NCBI GenBank assembly: GCA_945983015.1
Contig: CAMFSN010000071.1
Span: 1-7,551 of the forward strand
DNA from: an uncultured Bacteroidales bacterium
GTDB lineage: Bacteria; Bacteroidota; Bacteroidia; Bacteroidales; UBA932
Length of the DNA stretch: 7,551 nt
Reading direction: 5' to 3'
Shown here piece after piece: positions 1 through 6,641 of this stretch. The position numbers and the translations under genes are program-made. Each line of letters begins with the position of its first letter. Position 1 is the first letter of the stretch. The notes under the pieces are model-generated. The model was not told where the DNA came from and ran no database searches. It saw nothing but the letters and a program-made list of their open reading frames with translations.

Positions 1-6
1 GAGGTC

Positions 7-60
7 GGAAAACGAGAGTAGGAAGAAAACTTTCGTTTTCCTCCTACTCGATTATTTTCC
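7..60. terminator. Strong imperfect hairpin, probable (possibly bidirectional) intrinsic terminator
   Basis: Bases 13-30 pair with 35-50 around a TTTC loop (31-34). The stem is 16 pairs with one A-C mismatch and a 2-base bulge near its foot. It is followed on the plus strand by ATTATTTT (51-58). On the 5' side a GGAAAA run (7-12) can pair with TTTTCC (55-60), so the minus strand also shows a T-rich run after the stem. That symmetry is typical of a bidirectional terminator between two transcription units. It most likely ends an upstream gene that lies outside the window. It could also be a leader structure of the gene at 140, but no promoter is visible upstream to support that. Confidence 0.65.
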
Positions 61-139
61 ATAGCTCAAAAGGCTTGGGGTGGAGTAGTAAATCGAAGAT
101 TATTCGTATCTTAGCAAATTATTGCCTTAATTTGAGAGA
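61..139 (+). other. Intergenic leader region of the DUF2723 gene
   Basis: These 79 bases separate the hairpin from the start codon at 140. No element matches the Bacteroidota promoter perfectly. TATCTTAG (107-114) and TTAATTTG (127-134) each differ from TAnnTTTG at one position, and neither has a -33 TTTG at the right distance. A small stem AAGAT/ATCTT (96-100 with 108-112) is possible. The start is preceded by the purine run GAGAGA directly against the ATG, which is too close for Shine-Dalgarno pairing. I infer that the promoter of this gene lies here, but I cannot locate it firmly. Confidence 0.35.
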
Positions 140-3100
140 ATGAACAAGAAACAATTTGGATTATGGAACAAGCTGACGGCGGGACTGGTCTTCCTGATTT
201 CCGCAGTCTGCTATCTTCTTACGATAGAGCCGACGGCATCCTTTTGGGATTGCGGCGAATTTATCGCCTCTTCATATAAATTGGAAGTGGGGCACCCTCC
301 AGGAAACCCTGTTTTCCAGCTCTTTGCCAGAATCTTCACCCTCTTTGGGGATTCAGAGCACGCAGCAGCTCTGGTGAACGCTTCGAGTGCCATCTACTCC
401 GCCCTCACAGTGCTCCTGCTCTATCTTACTCTGGTATGGTTCATCAAAAGGCTGTTCAAGCCAAGGGAGGACGGGACTTACGGCAAGTGCTCGGCGATAG
501 CTATCTATATCAGCTCAGCCGTGGGAGCATTGGCATACTGTTTTTCCGATACCTTCTGGTTTTCTGCCGTAGAGGGCGAGGTGTATGCGATGTCCAGCCT
601 TTTCACCGCTCTGGTATTCTATCTGATGACCATCTGGTACGACAGGGCCGAAGAGCCTCACTCATTGAGGTGGATAGTGCTGATAGCTTTCCTGATGGGC
701 CTGAGCATAGGCATTCACCTGCTGAACCTGCTGACTATTCCGGCTCTGGTATTTATGTACTTCTATCGTTTCAAGGATAAGTACAAGCCGGTCGATTACC
801 TGAAGATCTTCGCCATAGGAGTGCTGATTCTCGCTGTCATTCTCTTTGGGATCATTCCTTTCCTCCCGAAGCTCGCCGCCTACTTCGACCTCTTCTTCGT
901 GAACGTATTGGGGCTTCCATATAACAGTGGAGCAGCATTCTTCCTGATAGCTTTGCTGGCCCTCTGCTTTGTGGGCATCTTTGTGACGATGAAGAAGGAC
1001 AAAGTCTTCTGGAATACGGTGCTTCTGAGTTTTACTATGATTACCATAGGATTCTCGCTTTTCAGCATAGATGTCATCCGCTCCAGTGCGAAGACCCCTA
1101 CCAATGAATATCAACCTGACAATCCTTTCACTCTGGTTAGATACCTCTCCCGTGAGCAGTACGGAAAGACCCCTCTTGTTTATGGCCAATATTATGACGC
1201 TGACTATACCATCAAGACCGGTACCTACTGGGCTCCGGTGGATGGTAAGTATAAGAAAGTGGAATCCCCTGCCGATGCCGATTATCTGAAGGAGGATAAG
1301 ATGCTCTTTCCTCGTATGTGGTCGGATTCTCCGGATGGCTCGTATGCTGAATTTTATCAGTATTATACCAATGGGAAGAAGGGTAAGCCTTCTATGGGGG
1401 CCAATTTGAAGTATTTCTTTGATTACCAGTGCAATTGGATGTACTGGAGATACTTTATGTGGAACTTTGTCGGAAGGCAGAACGACGTACACTCTCCTGT
1501 CCCGGGGGATATCTTCCACGGAAATTGGGAAAGTGGCATCCCTTTCATAGACAAGGCCAGACTTGGAGACCAAAGCGGGGCTCCAGAGGTGCTCGCCCAT
1601 AACAAGGCTAAGAACCACTATTTCTTCCTGCCTTTGATTCTGGGCTTGATAGGATTATGCTTCCAATTCAGAAAAGACAAGAGGGGAGCCTTCTTGAATT
1701 TCCTGATGTTCTTTATGACCGGACTTGCCATAGTCATTTACTTGAACCAGCCTCCTTATCAGGTTAGGGAGCGGGACTATGCCTATGCCGGTTCCTTCTA
1801 TTTCTTCAGCGCCTGGATAGGTATAGGGGCAGCTGCCATATACAATTGGCTTTCCTCTCTGAAGGGTGGAAAGTTGAAGGCAGTGGCTGTGGCAGCCTGC
1901 GCCCTGACATTGGCAGTGCCTGCTTTGATGGCAGAGCAGAACTGGGACGACCACGACAGGTCGAATCGCAGAACGGCTGTGGAGATAGCGAAGAATTACC
2001 TGAATTCGGTGGGGGAGAACGGCATTCTGATTACGCACGGGGATAATGATACCTTCCCGCTTTGGTATGCGCAGGAGGTGGAGGGCATTCGTACGGATGT
2101 CAGGATAGTGAACACCAGTTTGCTAGGGACGGATTGGCATATAGACCAGATGAAATATGCGGTGAACGAATCGGCTCCGCTTGATTTGCAAGTTCCTTAT
2201 AGCCAATACCTTTATGGAACAAATGAATATATCCCTATAGTGGATAGCAGGGGTGGGGAGATGCATATCGACGATGTGATGGCAGTCTTTAAGCACCCGA
2301 GGGCCAAGGTGAGTATGTCCAGCGGAAAGAAGGTGGACTATATACCTTCCCGCAAGATAGTGATTCCTGTAAATAAGGAGAATGCCTTAAAGAGCGGTAT
2401 CGTGAGTGCGGATATGGCCCATTTGATGCAGGACAGCATAGTGTTGCAGATTCCTAATGGGAAGGACTACCTGACTAAACCGGAGCTTTTCCTGCTGGAT
2501 TTCCTCTCGAATTACGACTGGAGCAGGCCTCTGAATATGCTGAATATGGGAGGTGATCTGAATATCGGCCTGAAGGAATACCTGGTTTATGAAGCTTATT
2601 CCACCAAGCTGGTTCCTTTCAAGAACAGGCCAACTTCCTTGGACCCGGGGAAGGTGGATTGCGATGAACTGTACCGGAAGATGACTCAGGTGTATAAGTT
2701 CGACGCCCTTTCCAGAACTGATTATTTCATCGATTATCAGAACTATTACACTCATCTGGGAGTGATGGGGATAAGGCAGATGTTTGTGAACTGTGCCAGG
2801 GCTTTCCTTAAAGCCGGTCAAGACGACAGGGCTCTGCAGATGCTGGATATGATGAGACAGGTGATGGCTCCATACCCTTTGGATGGAATTCCTCTGGGCT
2901 TTTCTAACAATAACTATATGGTCTGCGAAGCCGTGGAGATGTATCTGACTCTTGGAGAAAATGACAAGGCCATCGCTTTGGCCGAGGAGTTCAAGGAGCA
3001 GTTGATAAAGGGCGCCGAGTTCTACCTGAACTACTACGAATACGCCCAGAACGAGTGTGAGTCCTATGCCCAGTACATATTCCTTCTGAGTGACAAACTC

Positions 3101-3169
3101 AGCAAGGGTGGATATACAGAACTTGCCTCCCAATTGGAAGGCAAGCTGAAAGAATTGCTAAGCTACTGA
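140..3169 (+). CDS. DUF2723 family polytopic membrane protein, probable GT117-type protein O-glycosyltransferase
   Basis: This 1009-residue protein has the DUF2723 N-terminal signature: PTASFWDCGEFI (31-42), VGHPPGNP (50-57), EGEVYAMS (145-152) and GIHLLNLLTIP (191-201). A first block of hydrophobic segments runs from about residue 10 to 310. A large hydrophilic, aromatic-rich part follows (about 315-490), then four more membrane segments (about 495-512, 520-536, 553-572, 580-598). A soluble C-terminal part carries NWDDHDRSNR (601-610) and GDNDTFPLWYAQEVEGIRTD (634-653). The last 140 residues look like TPR-type helical pairs (around 886-905 and 930-950). DUF2723 is classed as glycosyltransferase family GT117. 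The human member TMEM260 is an O-mannosyltransferase for IPT domains. By inference this protein glycosylates exported proteins from a lipid-linked sugar at the inner membrane; the sugar and substrates are unknown. About 1000-1100 residues is usual for Bacteroidota members, so it looks complete. The ATG at 140 is chosen because the first hydrophobic segment follows directly. It stands alone on this strand. Confidence 0.9.
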   Translation: MNKKQFGLWNKLTAGLVFLISAVCYLLTIEPTASFWDCGEFIASSYKLEVGHPPGNPVFQLFARIFTLFGDSEHAAALVNASSAIYSALTVLLLYLTLVWFIKRLFKPREDGTYGKCSAIAIYISSAVGALAYCFSDTFWFSAVEGEVYAMSSLFTALVFYLMTIWYDRAEEPHSLRWIVLIAFLMGLSIGIHLLNLLTIPALVFMYFYRFKDKYKPVDYLKIFAIGVLILAVILFGIIPFLPKLAAYFDLFFVNVLGLPYNSGAAFFLIALLALCFVGIFVTMKKDKVFWNTVLLSFTMITIGFSLFSIDVIRSSAKTPTNEYQPDNPFTLVRYLSREQYGKTPLVYGQYYDADYTIKTGTYWAPVDGKYKKVESPADADYLKEDKMLFPRMWSDSPDGSYAEFYQYYTNGKKGKPSMGANLKYFFDYQCNWMYWRYFMWNFVGRQNDVHSPVPGDIFHGNWESGIPFIDKARLGDQSGAPEVLAHNKAKNHYFFLPLILGLIGLCFQFRKDKRGAFLNFLMFFMTGLAIVIYLNQPPYQVRERDYAYAGSFYFFSAWIGIGAAAIYNWLSSLKGGKLKAVAVAACALTLAVPALMAEQNWDDHDRSNRRTAVEIAKNYLNSVGENGILITHGDNDTFPLWYAQEVEGIRTDVRIVNTSLLGTDWHIDQMKYAVNESAPLDLQVPYSQYLYGTNEYIPIVDSRGGEMHIDDVMAVFKHPRAKVSMSSGKKVDYIPSRKIVIPVNKENALKSGIVSADMAHLMQDSIVLQIPNGKDYLTKPELFLLDFLSNYDWSRPLNMLNMGGDLNIGLKEYLVYEAYSTKLVPFKNRPTSLDPGKVDCDELYRKMTQVYKFDALSRTDYFIDYQNYYTHLGVMGIRQMFVNCARAFLKAGQDDRALQMLDMMRQVMAPYPLDGIPLGFSNNNYMVCEAVEMYLTLGENDKAIALAEEFKEQLIKGAEFYLNYYEYAQNECESYAQYIFLLSDKLSKGGYTELASQLEGKLKELLSY

Positions 3170-4063
3170 TTATAGCTCCAGGCGTACAACTATGGAAAGC
3201 GGGAGATTCTTGCCGAAGCGGTCACGCAGGGCGAGTTCCCCGCTTTCAAGTTTATAATCCTCCTTCAGGGCGAAGGCCTCCTTCACCACGGTCTCTCCCA
3301 GCAAAGCGCTGTAACCGTTCGAATACAGGTTCAGGACCATAAAGCTGTTTTTCGGGGCCAATATCTTTCTGACTTCTTTCAGCATATCGAAAAGACAGTC
3401 GTCAAGTTTCCACCTTTCTCCGTCGGGGCCGTGTCCATAGGCCGGAGGGTCGAGGATTATGCCGTCATAGACATGTCCTCTCTTGGCCTCCCTGCGGGCG
3501 AATTTCATAGCGTCCTCCACCACCCAGCGGATGCCGTCCATTCCGCTTTTCTCCATATTCCCTTTCGCCCAGCTGACCACTTGTCTGACTGAGTCCAGGT
3601 GAGTTACCTCGGCTCCGGCTGCCTTGGCGGCGAGACTGGCTGCGCCCGTGTAGGCAAAGAGATTGAGTACCTTCATCCCTGGCTTGCAATGCGCATAAAT
3701 GTACTCCCAGTTCGGAGCCTGCTCGGGGAAGACGCCCACGTGCTTGAAGGAAGTCAGCCCCAGCCTGAGAGAAAAATTCAAGCCCTTCTGCAGTCCAGGG
3801 TAGCGGATGTACCACTGCTCATCCATCTCTTTGAGTTTATGCCAAGTTCCACTATCCTCCTTTCCGGCTTTCCCGAAGCCTGCCCCCGGGCTAAAACGAG
3901 TATAGCAGAGCCGGTCCCATTCCTGCTGACTTAAGCTCTTGTTCCATAGAGCTTTAGGCTCAGGACGTGCCATTACGACACGCCCAAACCTCTCCAGTTT
4001 TTCTCCCTGTCCGCTATCTAAGAGCTCGTAATCGCTCCACTTTTCTGTAGGATACTCTACCAT
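3170..4063 (-). CDS. Class I SAM-dependent methyltransferase, RlmI/PF10672-like without PUA domain
   Basis: This 297-residue Rossmann-fold methyltransferase has the SAM-binding motif LNLFAYTGAASL (133-144), an acidic residue ending strand 2 (D157), VEDAMKF (182-188) and the motif IV loop LDPPAYGHG (204-212). The N-terminal segment (DYELLDSGQGEKLERFG, 11-27, then RPEPKALW, 33-40) is typical of a Bacteroidota/Proteobacteria group annotated as class I rRNA methyltransferases. Unlike E. coli RlmI (about 396 residues) it has no N-terminal PUA domain. At the place of RlmI's catalytic Cys (FSCSG) it reads NLYSNG (245-250), so a cytosine-C5 reaction is unlikely. An RNA substrate is inferred from the family only. 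It is the last gene of the transketolase operon: its ATG overlaps the upstream stop by one base (TAATG), and an AGGAAGG sits before it inside the upstream gene's last codons. Its own TAA abuts the TGA of the convergent DUF2723 gene. Confidence 0.85.
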   Translation of the reverse strand: MVEYPTEKWSDYELLDSGQGEKLERFGRVVMARPEPKALWNKSLSQQEWDRLCYTRFSPGAGFGKAGKEDSGTWHKLKEMDEQWYIRYPGLQKGLNFSLRLGLTSFKHVGVFPEQAPNWEYIYAHCKPGMKVLNLFAYTGAASLAAKAAGAEVTHLDSVRQVVSWAKGNMEKSGMDGIRWVVEDAMKFARREAKRGHVYDGIILDPPAYGHGPDGERWKLDDCLFDMLKEVRKILAPKNSFMVLNLYSNGYSALLGETVVKEAFALKEDYKLESGELALRDRFGKNLPLSIVVRLEL

Positions 4064-5019
4064 TATTTCCTTCCTATGGCCTCCAGGGCTTTGTTAGCGA
4101 TATTCTCTGCGTCCAGTCCATAGGCTTTCAGGAGTTCTGCCGGAGTGCCGCTCTGCCCGAACCTATCTTCACCGCACACGAACTCCATAGGGCAAGGCTT
4201 GTGTCTGGCAGCCCAGCCGGCCACTGCTTCGGAAAGCCCGCCGGCGAGATTGTGCTCCTCGGCAATCACTGCACAGCCCGTCTTCTCCAGACTCTCTGCC
4301 AATGTCTTTTCGTCCAATGGCTTGATGGTGGCCACGTTCAGCACTTCTGCCCTGACATTATGCTTTTCTTCGAGTATTCTGGCGGCCTCCAGAGCCTCCC
4401 ATACCAGATGCCCGCAGGCGATAATGCTAACGTCCACACCTTCGTTGAGGATATATGTCTTACCTATCTCGAAAGGCTCGTCTTCCGGAGTAAAGTTAGG
4501 AACTGATGGCCTTCCGAACCTGAGGTAAACAGGGCCTTCATATTTGGCTGCGGCTATGGTCGCATTTTTGGTCTGGTTATAGTCGCAAGGAACTATGACG
4601 CACATCCCTGGAAGGGCTCTCATCAGAGCTATGTCCTCCATAGTCTGGTGGGTGGCGCCATCTTCGCCTAGGGTAATGCCGGCGTGTGAGGAGGCAATCT
4701 TGACATTGGTATGGCCGTAAGCCACTTCCTGGCGGAGTTGATCGTAAACCCTACCGGTAATAAATTCTGCGAAAGAGCCCGCGAAAGGAATCTTACCGGT
4801 GATGGCCAGACCTGCTGCCACACCTATCATATTCGATTCTGCGATTCCGCACTGAACGAAACGCTCCGGAAATTCTGCCGCAAACGCGTCCATCTTCACC
4901 GAGCCCTTAAGGTCTGCGGTCAGGGCCATAACCCTCTCGTCCTGCCTTCCGGCTTCGAGCAAGCCTGCTCCGAAACCGCTTCTGGTATCCTTGTTTCCTG
5001 TGTTAATAAACTCTTTCAT
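4063..5019 (-). CDS. tkt: Transketolase, C-terminal subunit (split transketolase)
   Basis: This 318-residue protein matches the pyrimidine-binding and C-terminal domains of transketolase. It contains FVQCGIAESNMIGVAAGLA (54-72), whose Glu61 corresponds to the conserved glutamate that activates the ThDP aminopyrimidine ring. SHAGITLGEDGATHQTMED (111-129) carries active-site histidines. The C-terminal domain shows EEHNLAGGLSEAV (254-266) and FGQSGTPAELLKAYGL (287-302). With the N-subunit encoded just upstream it should form the complete enzyme, which moves two-carbon ketol units between pentose phosphates in the cytosol (non-oxidative pentose phosphate pathway). The ATG lies two bases after the TAG of the N-subunit, with AGGAG 10 bases before it, so translation is probably coupled. 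DXS has the same domain order but is a single chain, and the neighbouring N-half argues for transketolase. The split form is common in Bacteroidota, Firmicutes and archaea. Confidence 0.93.
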   Translation of the reverse strand: MKEFINTGNKDTRSGFGAGLLEAGRQDERVMALTADLKGSVKMDAFAAEFPERFVQCGIAESNMIGVAAGLAITGKIPFAGSFAEFITGRVYDQLRQEVAYGHTNVKIASSHAGITLGEDGATHQTMEDIALMRALPGMCVIVPCDYNQTKNATIAAAKYEGPVYLRFGRPSVPNFTPEDEPFEIGKTYILNEGVDVSIIACGHLVWEALEAARILEEKHNVRAEVLNVATIKPLDEKTLAESLEKTGCAVIAEEHNLAGGLSEAVAGWAARHKPCPMEFVCGEDRFGQSGTPAELLKAYGLDAENIANKALEAIGRK

Positions 5020-5021
5020 TG

Positions 5022-5861
5022 CTAAAAATCTCCTAAAGTTTCTTCCAATTGTGCCAATGCTGCCTCACACTCCTGCTGACTTGGGGCCTTGCCGTGCCAT
5101 TTGTGCGTGCCTGCCATAAAGTCCACTCCGTGTCCCATCTCAGTCTTGAAGAGAATCATCTTCGGCCTGCCGTTCTGGGAGTGGGCCAATTCAAAAGCCT
5201 GAAGAATGGACTCGAAATCGTGTCCGTCAGCCTCTATTACGTCCCAGCCGAAAGAAGCCCATTTGTCTGGGAGATTGTCAATTCCAGTAATGCTGCTTGT
5301 AGGTCCGTCTATCTGCTGGCCGTTCCAATCGGTGAAGGCGATAAGATTGTCAACTTTATGATGAGGGGCCCACATAGCCGCCTCCCATATCTGTCCCTCC
5401 TCACTCTCGCCATCTCCACAGAGAACATATACTCTGCCATTGTCTCCTGAGAGTTTCTTGCCAAGCGCCATTCCTGCAGCTACTGACAGACCTTGGCCTA
5501 AGGAACCTGAAGGCTTGAATATGCCTGGCAGATGGTCGGTTACGCAAGGATGCCCTTGAAGTCTGGAACCGAATTTGCGAAGGGTGGCAAGTTCACTGAT
5601 AGGGAAATAGCCGCTTCTGGCAAGTACGCTGTAATAGACCGGAGCCAGGTGGCCGGCAGAAAGGACGAATGCGTCTTGGCCTACAGCCTGACGAGTCCAG
5701 GTCTTAGGGTCGTGATGCATCTCGTGAAAATACAGGGCGGTCATTACGTCTGTAATGCCCAGGGATCCCCCCGGATGTCCGGATTTGGCTATGCACACCA
5801 TCCTGACAATGTCTCTTCTGACCTGGGAGGCTATCTTTTGAAGATTCTGTATGTCTGACAT
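5022..5861 (-). CDS. tkt: Transketolase, N-terminal (ThDP-binding) subunit
   Basis: This 279-residue protein carries the pyrophosphate-binding half of transketolase. It has SGHPGGSLG (27-35) with the conserved His29, the LSAGH segment (67-71) and GSLGQGLSVAAGMAL (119-133). The ThDP motif begins at GDGE (149-152) and ends at DWNGQQIDG (178-186), where Asn180 is the expected Mg2+ ligand. MGHGVDFM (242-249) and HKWHGKAP (253-260) follow, as in other split N-subunits. It is the first gene of a three-gene operon with the C-subunit and a methyltransferase. Together the two subunits total 597 residues, somewhat shorter than single-chain bacterial enzymes of about 660. The ATG sits in an AACAATATG context with no Shine-Dalgarno, about 16 bases after the start site predicted from the TAAGTTTG promoter element. 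All key cofactor residues I can place are intact. Confidence 0.95.
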   Translation of the reverse strand: MSDIQNLQKIASQVRRDIVRMVCIAKSGHPGGSLGITDVMTALYFHEMHHDPKTWTRQAVGQDAFVLSAGHLAPVYYSVLARSGYFPISELATLRKFGSRLQGHPCVTDHLPGIFKPSGSLGQGLSVAAGMALGKKLSGDNGRVYVLCGDGESEEGQIWEAAMWAPHHKVDNLIAFTDWNGQQIDGPTSSITGIDNLPDKWASFGWDVIEADGHDFESILQAFELAHSQNGRPKMILFKTEMGHGVDFMAGTHKWHGKAPSQQECEAALAQLEETLGDF

Positions 5862-5884
5862 ATTGTTAGAAAGTATATATTTTA

Positions 5885-5892
5885 CAAACTTA
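5885..5892 (-). promoter_or_regulatory. Candidate Bacteroidota -7 element (TAAGTTTG) for the transketolase operon
   Basis: Read on the minus strand, these bases are TAAGTTTG, an exact match to the TAnnTTTG consensus of the Bacteroidota major sigma factor. The element lies in the only gap between the lolD-trmN6 pair and the transketolase genes, and would give a leader of about 16 bases. No clear TTTG stands 19-21 bases upstream, where the sequence is simply AT-rich, so the -33 part is weak. Confidence 0.55.
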
Positions 5893-5917
5893 CATAAAAA
5901 CTTTATATTATTTCATT

Positions 5918-5939
5918 CTTGGCTGCTAAAACAGTCAAG
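5918..5939 (-). terminator. Weak hairpin spanning the trmN6 stop codon, possible terminator
   Basis: CTTG and CTG (5918-5921, 5923-5925) pair with CAG and CAAG (5932-5934, 5936-5939) around a 6-base loop. One unpaired A-C position interrupts the stem on the minus-strand RNA; on a plus-strand RNA it would be a G-U pair. No U-run follows on the minus strand, only AT-rich DNA, so termination here would be inefficient. Read-through from lolD-trmN6 into the transketolase operon is possible. Confidence 0.25.
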
Positions 5940-6639
5940 TCTTTAACAGAAAGGCTTCCACTAATTTTCTATACTCGGGAGTATATTCTCCATCTCGGCT
6001 CATAGTCAGCTCCGAAATCATTGTCTCGGTCCTTATCTTACTGAATTCTATCACGATGCGTTTGGGGCTCTTTCTCTCCACCGTCCTCAGCCTGAGGATA
6101 CTCCGCGGATAGAGGGAATAGCTGACAGCTGCCCTTATCAGTCTCTTCTCTTCTTCTGCGGGAAGGATGAGGGCGAGCCTGCCTTGTGGGCTTAGACTTT
6201 GTCTGGCGTATTCTAGTATGTCTATATATGACAGGCTGAAAGTATGTCTGGCTCCACTCTTTCGGGAATCCGGATTTAAAAGGGAGTTGTCAAAATAGGG
6301 AGGATTGCTGACTATGAGCTCATACTCTTTTAGAGGGTAGTCCTGAAGGGCTGAATGAAAGACTCTCAGTCTGTCTGCCCAGGGAGAGTTTTCGAAATTC
6401 TCCTTCGCTTCTTCTACTGAGGGTAGGTCTATGTCTATGGCCTCTATCAGGGGCCTGCTGGACTCATCTGTACGCTGAGCTATCATTAGAGCTACGACTC
6501 CGGTTCCAGTCCCTACATCCAGCACACTTTTTACTCCATCGACATCCACGCAGGCCCCAAGCAGCACCGAATCCGTGCCCAACTTCATCGCCGCTCTCTC
6601 GTTACTTAGTTCGAATTCCTTAAATCTGAAAAGAGACAT
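5935..6639 (-). CDS. trmN6: tRNA1(Val) (adenine(37)-N6)-methyltransferase, TrmN6/YfiC family
   Basis: This 234-residue protein is a close fit to the YfiC/TrmN6 family, whose E. coli member makes N6-methyladenosine at position 37 of tRNA-Val using SAM. It begins with the family signature FRFKEFEL (4-11) and AAMKLGTDSVLLGA (16-29). SAM-binding motif I is VLDVGTGTGVVALM (39-52). The N6-adenine catalytic motif is SNPPYFDNSL (111-120). ARHTFSLSY (130-138) matches the substrate-side loop seen in Bacteroidota homologues. Length is normal for the family and nothing is missing. It starts two bases after the lolD stop (TAG CT ATG) with no Shine-Dalgarno, which suggests translational coupling to lolD. 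The exact tRNA target in this organism is inferred from E. coli. Confidence 0.9.
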   Translation of the reverse strand: MSLFRFKEFELSNERAAMKLGTDSVLLGACVDVDGVKSVLDVGTGTGVVALMIAQRTDESSRPLIEAIDIDLPSVEEAKENFENSPWADRLRVFHSALQDYPLKEYELIVSNPPYFDNSLLNPDSRKSGARHTFSLSYIDILEYARQSLSPQGRLALILPAEEEKRLIRAAVSYSLYPRSILRLRTVERKSPKRIVIEFSKIRTETMISELTMSRDGEYTPEYRKLVEAFLLKT

Positions 6640-6641
6640 AG

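Noticed and set aside
107..134. Possible promoter elements TATCTTAG (107-114) and TTAATTTG (127-134) before the DUF2723 gene
   Set aside because: Each has one mismatch to TAnnTTTG and no -33 element at 19-21 bases. The second would put the start site almost at the ATG. Too weak to list as promoters.
662..1618. Long 318-codon open frame antisense to the DUF2723 gene
   Set aside because: It lies wholly inside a well-supported gene. Its translation is rich in His, Gln, Arg and Ile with no recognisable domain or hydrophobic pattern. It is best explained as a codon-bias shadow.
2387..3133. 248-codon antisense open frame in the 3' part of the DUF2723 gene
   Set aside because: Same reasoning: low-complexity His/Gln-rich translation, no start signals, and fully covered by a real gene.
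4063..5019. 1-deoxyxylulose-5-phosphate synthase (DXS) for the C-terminal half
   Set aside because: DXS is a single chain of about 620 residues. The separate neighbouring N-half with SGHPGGSLG and DWNGQQIDG motifs fits split transketolase better.
3921..5082. Exact 12-base repeat TCCTGCTGACTT at 3921-3932 and 5071-5082
   Set aside because: Both copies encode the tetrapeptide SQQE in two different genes with the same codons. The flanks are unrelated, so this is coincidence rather than a recombination site or regulatory repeat.
4063..5861. Transketolase halves as a frameshifted or broken single gene
   Set aside because: Each half is complete with its own start and stop, and the split lies at the known domain boundary. 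Two-gene transketolases are common in this phylum, so this is a natural arrangement and not a pseudogene.
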